6,979 nucleotides of DNA, from the NCBI GenBank assembly GCA_013151785.1, contig JAADHP010000206.1, positions 1-6,979 on the forward strand, read 5' to 3'. Position 1 is the first letter of the stretch. Each line of letters starts with the position of its first letter. The notes under the pieces were generated by a model that made no database searches, was not told the origin of the DNA, and worked only from the letters and a program-made list of their open reading frames with translations. Shown here in pieces: positions 4,894-6,979 of the stretch. A program made the translations under genes and the position numbers. This DNA comes from Nitrospirota bacterium. Its GTDB lineage: Bacteria; Nitrospirota; Thermodesulfovibrionia; Thermodesulfovibrionales; JdFR-85.

Positions 4894-6221
4894 TACTCCA
4901 CTTTGTCTTTGTTTTCGGAGATACCGCCCTCCGGGTTAGTGGAAGGGGTAATAATTACCCTTGATATCCTCTTGCCTATCATCTCGATTATTTTGATCTT
5001 CCATCCATCAGATGAAAAGGTCTCACCTGTTTCAGGTATCCTCTGAAGCTTTGTAATGATATAGCCACCCACGGTGTCATAGTCAGGTGATTCAGGGAGT
5101 TCGATTCCGTGATCATCCCTCAGGTCTCTGATCGTTATAGAGGCATCAACAATGAATGAGCCATCCTTTCTTTTGATTACCGGTTGTTCAACATCATATT
5201 CATCCCTGATCTCTCCCACTATCTCCTCAAGAAGATCCTCCATTGTTACTATGCCTGTTACAGACCCATATTCATCCACCACTACTGCTATAAGAACACC
5301 TTTCCTCTGCATCTGTCTCATGAGTGTGCTTATCTTGAGTGATTCAGGTACAAAAAAGGGTGTTCTCAGGATCTTTCTGATATCAATCTGTTCTTTGGCA
5401 GCAAGTTTCTTGAACAGGTCTTTTACATACAGTATGCCCTTTATGTTTGAAGGTTCACCATGATAAACAGGGTATCTTGAGTACTGCTCCTCACTGATTA
5501 TACTCAGGATTTCTTCCAGGGACATATCAGTGGAAAATGCCACGACCTTGGTAAGAGGTACCATCACCTCCTTTACAGAGAGGTCTGTAAATTCGAATAC
5601 ACCATGAATTAGTTCCTCCTCGGCTGGCTCAAAAATGCCTTTATCGGTTCCCTCTCGTACAAGGAGCTTTATCTCTTCTTCACTGATAAAACTGCGCTGT
5701 GTAAATGTTTTTCCTCCAAAAGGCTTTAAGATAAGGTTCGTACTGAAGGTCAGAATATTGGCAAAGGGTGATATTAACCTTGTAAACCTGTACATGGGTT
5801 TTGCTGTAATAAGGGCAAATCTCTCTGGATTCTTCAGGGCAATTGATTTTGGAACAAGCTCACCGATTACAAGCGCAAGATAGGAGACCACAAAGACCAC
5901 AATCCCTATGGAGATAGGCTCGGCTGAGGAAGAAATGTAATCAACAGGAAGCGCCTTTAAGAAAGGCTTGATGATCTTTATTGCCACTGCACCACCCGTG
6001 GCAGATGCAATGGCACCTGCTATGGTTACTCCGATCTGCACGGAGGCAAGGAATCGGTCTGTATCCGATTGAAGACGCTGAAGAATTATAGCACTCTTTT
6101 TCCCTTTGTTTGCAAGCTCCTGGATATGGCTTTTACGAGAGGTAACTACAGCTATCTCAGTGCCTGCAAAGAATCCGTTAAAGAGTATAAATACAAAGAT
6201 AAGAAATATTTCAATCCACAT
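4893..6221 (-). CDS. CNNM/CorC-type (hemolysin family) membrane protein with CBS domains
   Basis: A 442-residue inner-membrane protein of the family of CorC/YtfL/TlyC-like proteins, implicated in Mg2+ or Co2+ export or tolerance; the old name hemolysin is historical. Residues 1-170 are the CNNM (DUF21) transmembrane domain, with NGFFAGTEIAV (15-25) near the start and GELVPKS (120-126), a conserved ion-site segment. A CBS pair spans about 215-335: VKEVMVPLTKVV, YSRYPVY, and DEYGSVTGIVTMEDLLEEI (316-334). Residues 345-425 are the CorC_HlyC domain with DTVGGYI (382-388). The start ATG 6221 fits the family's short N-terminus but has no close ribosome site (GGAGG lies 18 bases away, inside the upstream gene), so translation may depend on the gene that ends 8 bases before it. 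The substrate ion cannot be named from sequence. Confidence 0.93.
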   Translation of the reverse strand: MWIEIFLIFVFILFNGFFAGTEIAVVTSRKSHIQELANKGKKSAIILQRLQSDTDRFLASVQIGVTIAGAIASATGGAVAIKIIKPFLKALPVDYISSSAEPISIGIVVFVVSYLALVIGELVPKSIALKNPERFALITAKPMYRFTRLISPFANILTFSTNLILKPFGGKTFTQRSFISEEEIKLLVREGTDKGIFEPAEEELIHGVFEFTDLSVKEVMVPLTKVVAFSTDMSLEEILSIISEEQYSRYPVYHGEPSNIKGILYVKDLFKKLAAKEQIDIRKILRTPFFVPESLKISTLMRQMQRKGVLIAVVVDEYGSVTGIVTMEDLLEEIVGEIRDEYDVEQPVIKRKDGSFIVDASITIRDLRDDHGIELPESPDYDTVGGYIITKLQRIPETGETFSSDGWKIKIIEMIGKRISRVIITPSTNPEGGISENKDKVE

Positions 6222-6229
6222 CGATTATT

Positions 6230-6694
6230 TTAGCTTAAACCTCCATGGGCAGCCCATACCCCGACTGCCACTGCTAAAAGACTCATCCCTAGTATAAACC
6301 AGTGAAACACAGTGAGCCTGAAAAATATCTTTGATGTATCATGTTGCGCTTCTCCACGAAATATTGCCTTAAAAAGCCTGGCTTCAAACAAAAGGATCAG
6401 GACATAAAGTGTCCAGACAATCAGCATCAAGGTAGGACCTATCCCTGCCCATGTAAAGAGGATTCTCCATTCACCTGTAATATATAATAACCATATACCT
6501 GTAATCCCTGCTATGGTAACTGATGTCTTGGCGATCTTTGCAAACCTGTGTTCAACGCCCTGAAAAAAGAGAACCTTTTCAAGGGAGTTTTCCATTCTCA
6601 TAATCATGGGAAACACTATCATTGTAACAAAGGCAACACCGCCTATCCAGAGGACAATGGAAAGCACATGTATTGCAGTTAAAAGAGCTATCAT
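6230..6694 (-). CDS. four-helix membrane protein, CopD/HemJ-like
   Basis: A 154-residue integral membrane protein with four predicted helices at about 3-30, 57-73, 86-104 and 125-148. The first helix reads AIHVLSIVLWIGGVAF, the His-(6)-Trp-x-Gly-Gly pattern seen in CopD-like and HemJ-like proteins; GVEHRFAKIAK (46-56) follows in the first loop. Histidines 9, 49, 131 and 150 could bind heme or copper, but that is inference. A strong ribosome site AAGGAGGT (6710-6703) is eight bases before ATG 6694. It is probably the first efficiently translated gene of the operon with the CNNM/CorC-type and HAD-like genes. Some databases would call such a protein DUF2269 or simply CopD family; the specific role is unknown. 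Confidence 0.8.
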   Translation of the reverse strand: MIALLTAIHVLSIVLWIGGVAFVTMIVFPMIMRMENSLEKVLFFQGVEHRFAKIAKTSVTIAGITGIWLLYITGEWRILFTWAGIGPTLMLIVWTLYVLILLFEARLFKAIFRGEAQHDTSKIFFRLTVFHWFILGMSLLAVAVGVWAAHGGLS

Positions 6695-6738
6695 TCTCTG
6701 TTACCTCCTTTTATAAGGCTGGTATCGGAATCATAATA

Positions 6739-6945
6739 TTATCCGTGTTCATTAGAGGACATTTCCTCTTCCATCCTTTTACAGACATTACATTCCATAA
6801 TCTCTTCAGAACCATCTTCCCAGTGACAGAGTTTGATGGATGAATTCCAGCATACAGGGCATAAGATATAGTATGATTCTCCAAATCCCTTTTCTGAACT
6901 GAACCTCAAAGTGGATGTATCTATCATAAAATAATAATAAACCAT
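6739..6945 (-). CDS. small zinc-ribbon-like protein, uncharacterised
   Basis: A 68-residue reading frame with two CxxC knuckles, CPVC (29-32) and CNVC (52-55), 19 residues apart, plus a lone Cys40 and an acidic C-terminus. That is a plausible zinc ribbon, but I do not recognise a family. The first 25 residues are unremarkable and the start is uncertain: neither ATG 6945 nor the in-frame ATG 6927 has a ribosome site, and an A/T-rich stretch (6925-6940) lies between them. A palindrome CATTAA (6943-6948) / TTAATG (6955-6960) covers the first start. The next gene begins 44 bases downstream on the same strand. It could be a real small gene with a misplaced start or the end of a gene whose beginning has decayed. 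Confidence 0.5.
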   Translation of the reverse strand: MVYYYFMIDTSTLRFSSEKGFGESYYILCPVCWNSSIKLCHWEDGSEEIMECNVCKRMEEEMSSNEHG

Positions 6946-6979
6946 TAAGGGTCTTTAATGCCATGCCTGTCTGGAGTTT

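Overview
The window reads as a chromosomal segment of an anaerobic or deep-branching bacterium with moderate-to-low GC. The inference rests on three things: a bacterial HU gene and bacterial selA, an archaeal-type (class V) fructose-1,6-bisphosphate aldolase/phosphatase that among bacteria is mostly found in thermophiles, anaerobes and autotroph-like lineages, and a DUF77/MTH1187 thiamine-binding protein. A Nitrospirota/Thermodesulfovibrio-like or deltaproteobacterial relative would fit, but sequence alone does not settle this.

Layout. Bases 3-155 are the 3' end of pdxA (vitamin B6 synthesis). Bases 156-853 contain no believable gene. They hold two fold-back elements: a 250-bp one (252-501) closed by a perfect 21-bp inverted repeat with GC-rich internal hairpins, and a 151-bp one (523-673) closed by a perfect 16-bp inverted repeat. 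A near-consensus sigma-70 promoter (815-843) then sits almost on top of the selA start codon. The plus strand continues with selA (854-2260), the HU gene (2352-2624), an MTH1187-family gene (2687-2992) and fbp aldolase/phosphatase (3004-4101), the last two only 11 bases apart. A GC-rich hairpin at 4112-4133 separates these from a convergent minus-strand cluster. Read in its own direction, that cluster is a small zinc-ribbon-like ORF (6945-6739), a four-helix membrane protein (6694-6230), a CNNM/CorC-type transporter-like protein (6221-4893) and a secreted Ig-like plus degenerate HAD-like protein (4893-4141). Spacings in the last three are 8 bases and a 1-base TAATG overlap, so they are probably one operon.

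How the genes relate. pdxA makes the PLP precursor and SelA is a PLP enzyme, but they are separated by about 700 bases and the link may be accidental. MTH1187 and Fbp look co-transcribed; the metabolic connection is unknown. The minus-strand cluster is envelope-related: two membrane proteins and one exported protein.

No rRNA, tRNA, CRISPR array, transposase gene or prophage gene was seen. The strongest candidates for something undescribed are the fold-back element at 252-501 and the HAD-like pseudoenzyme at 4141-4893.
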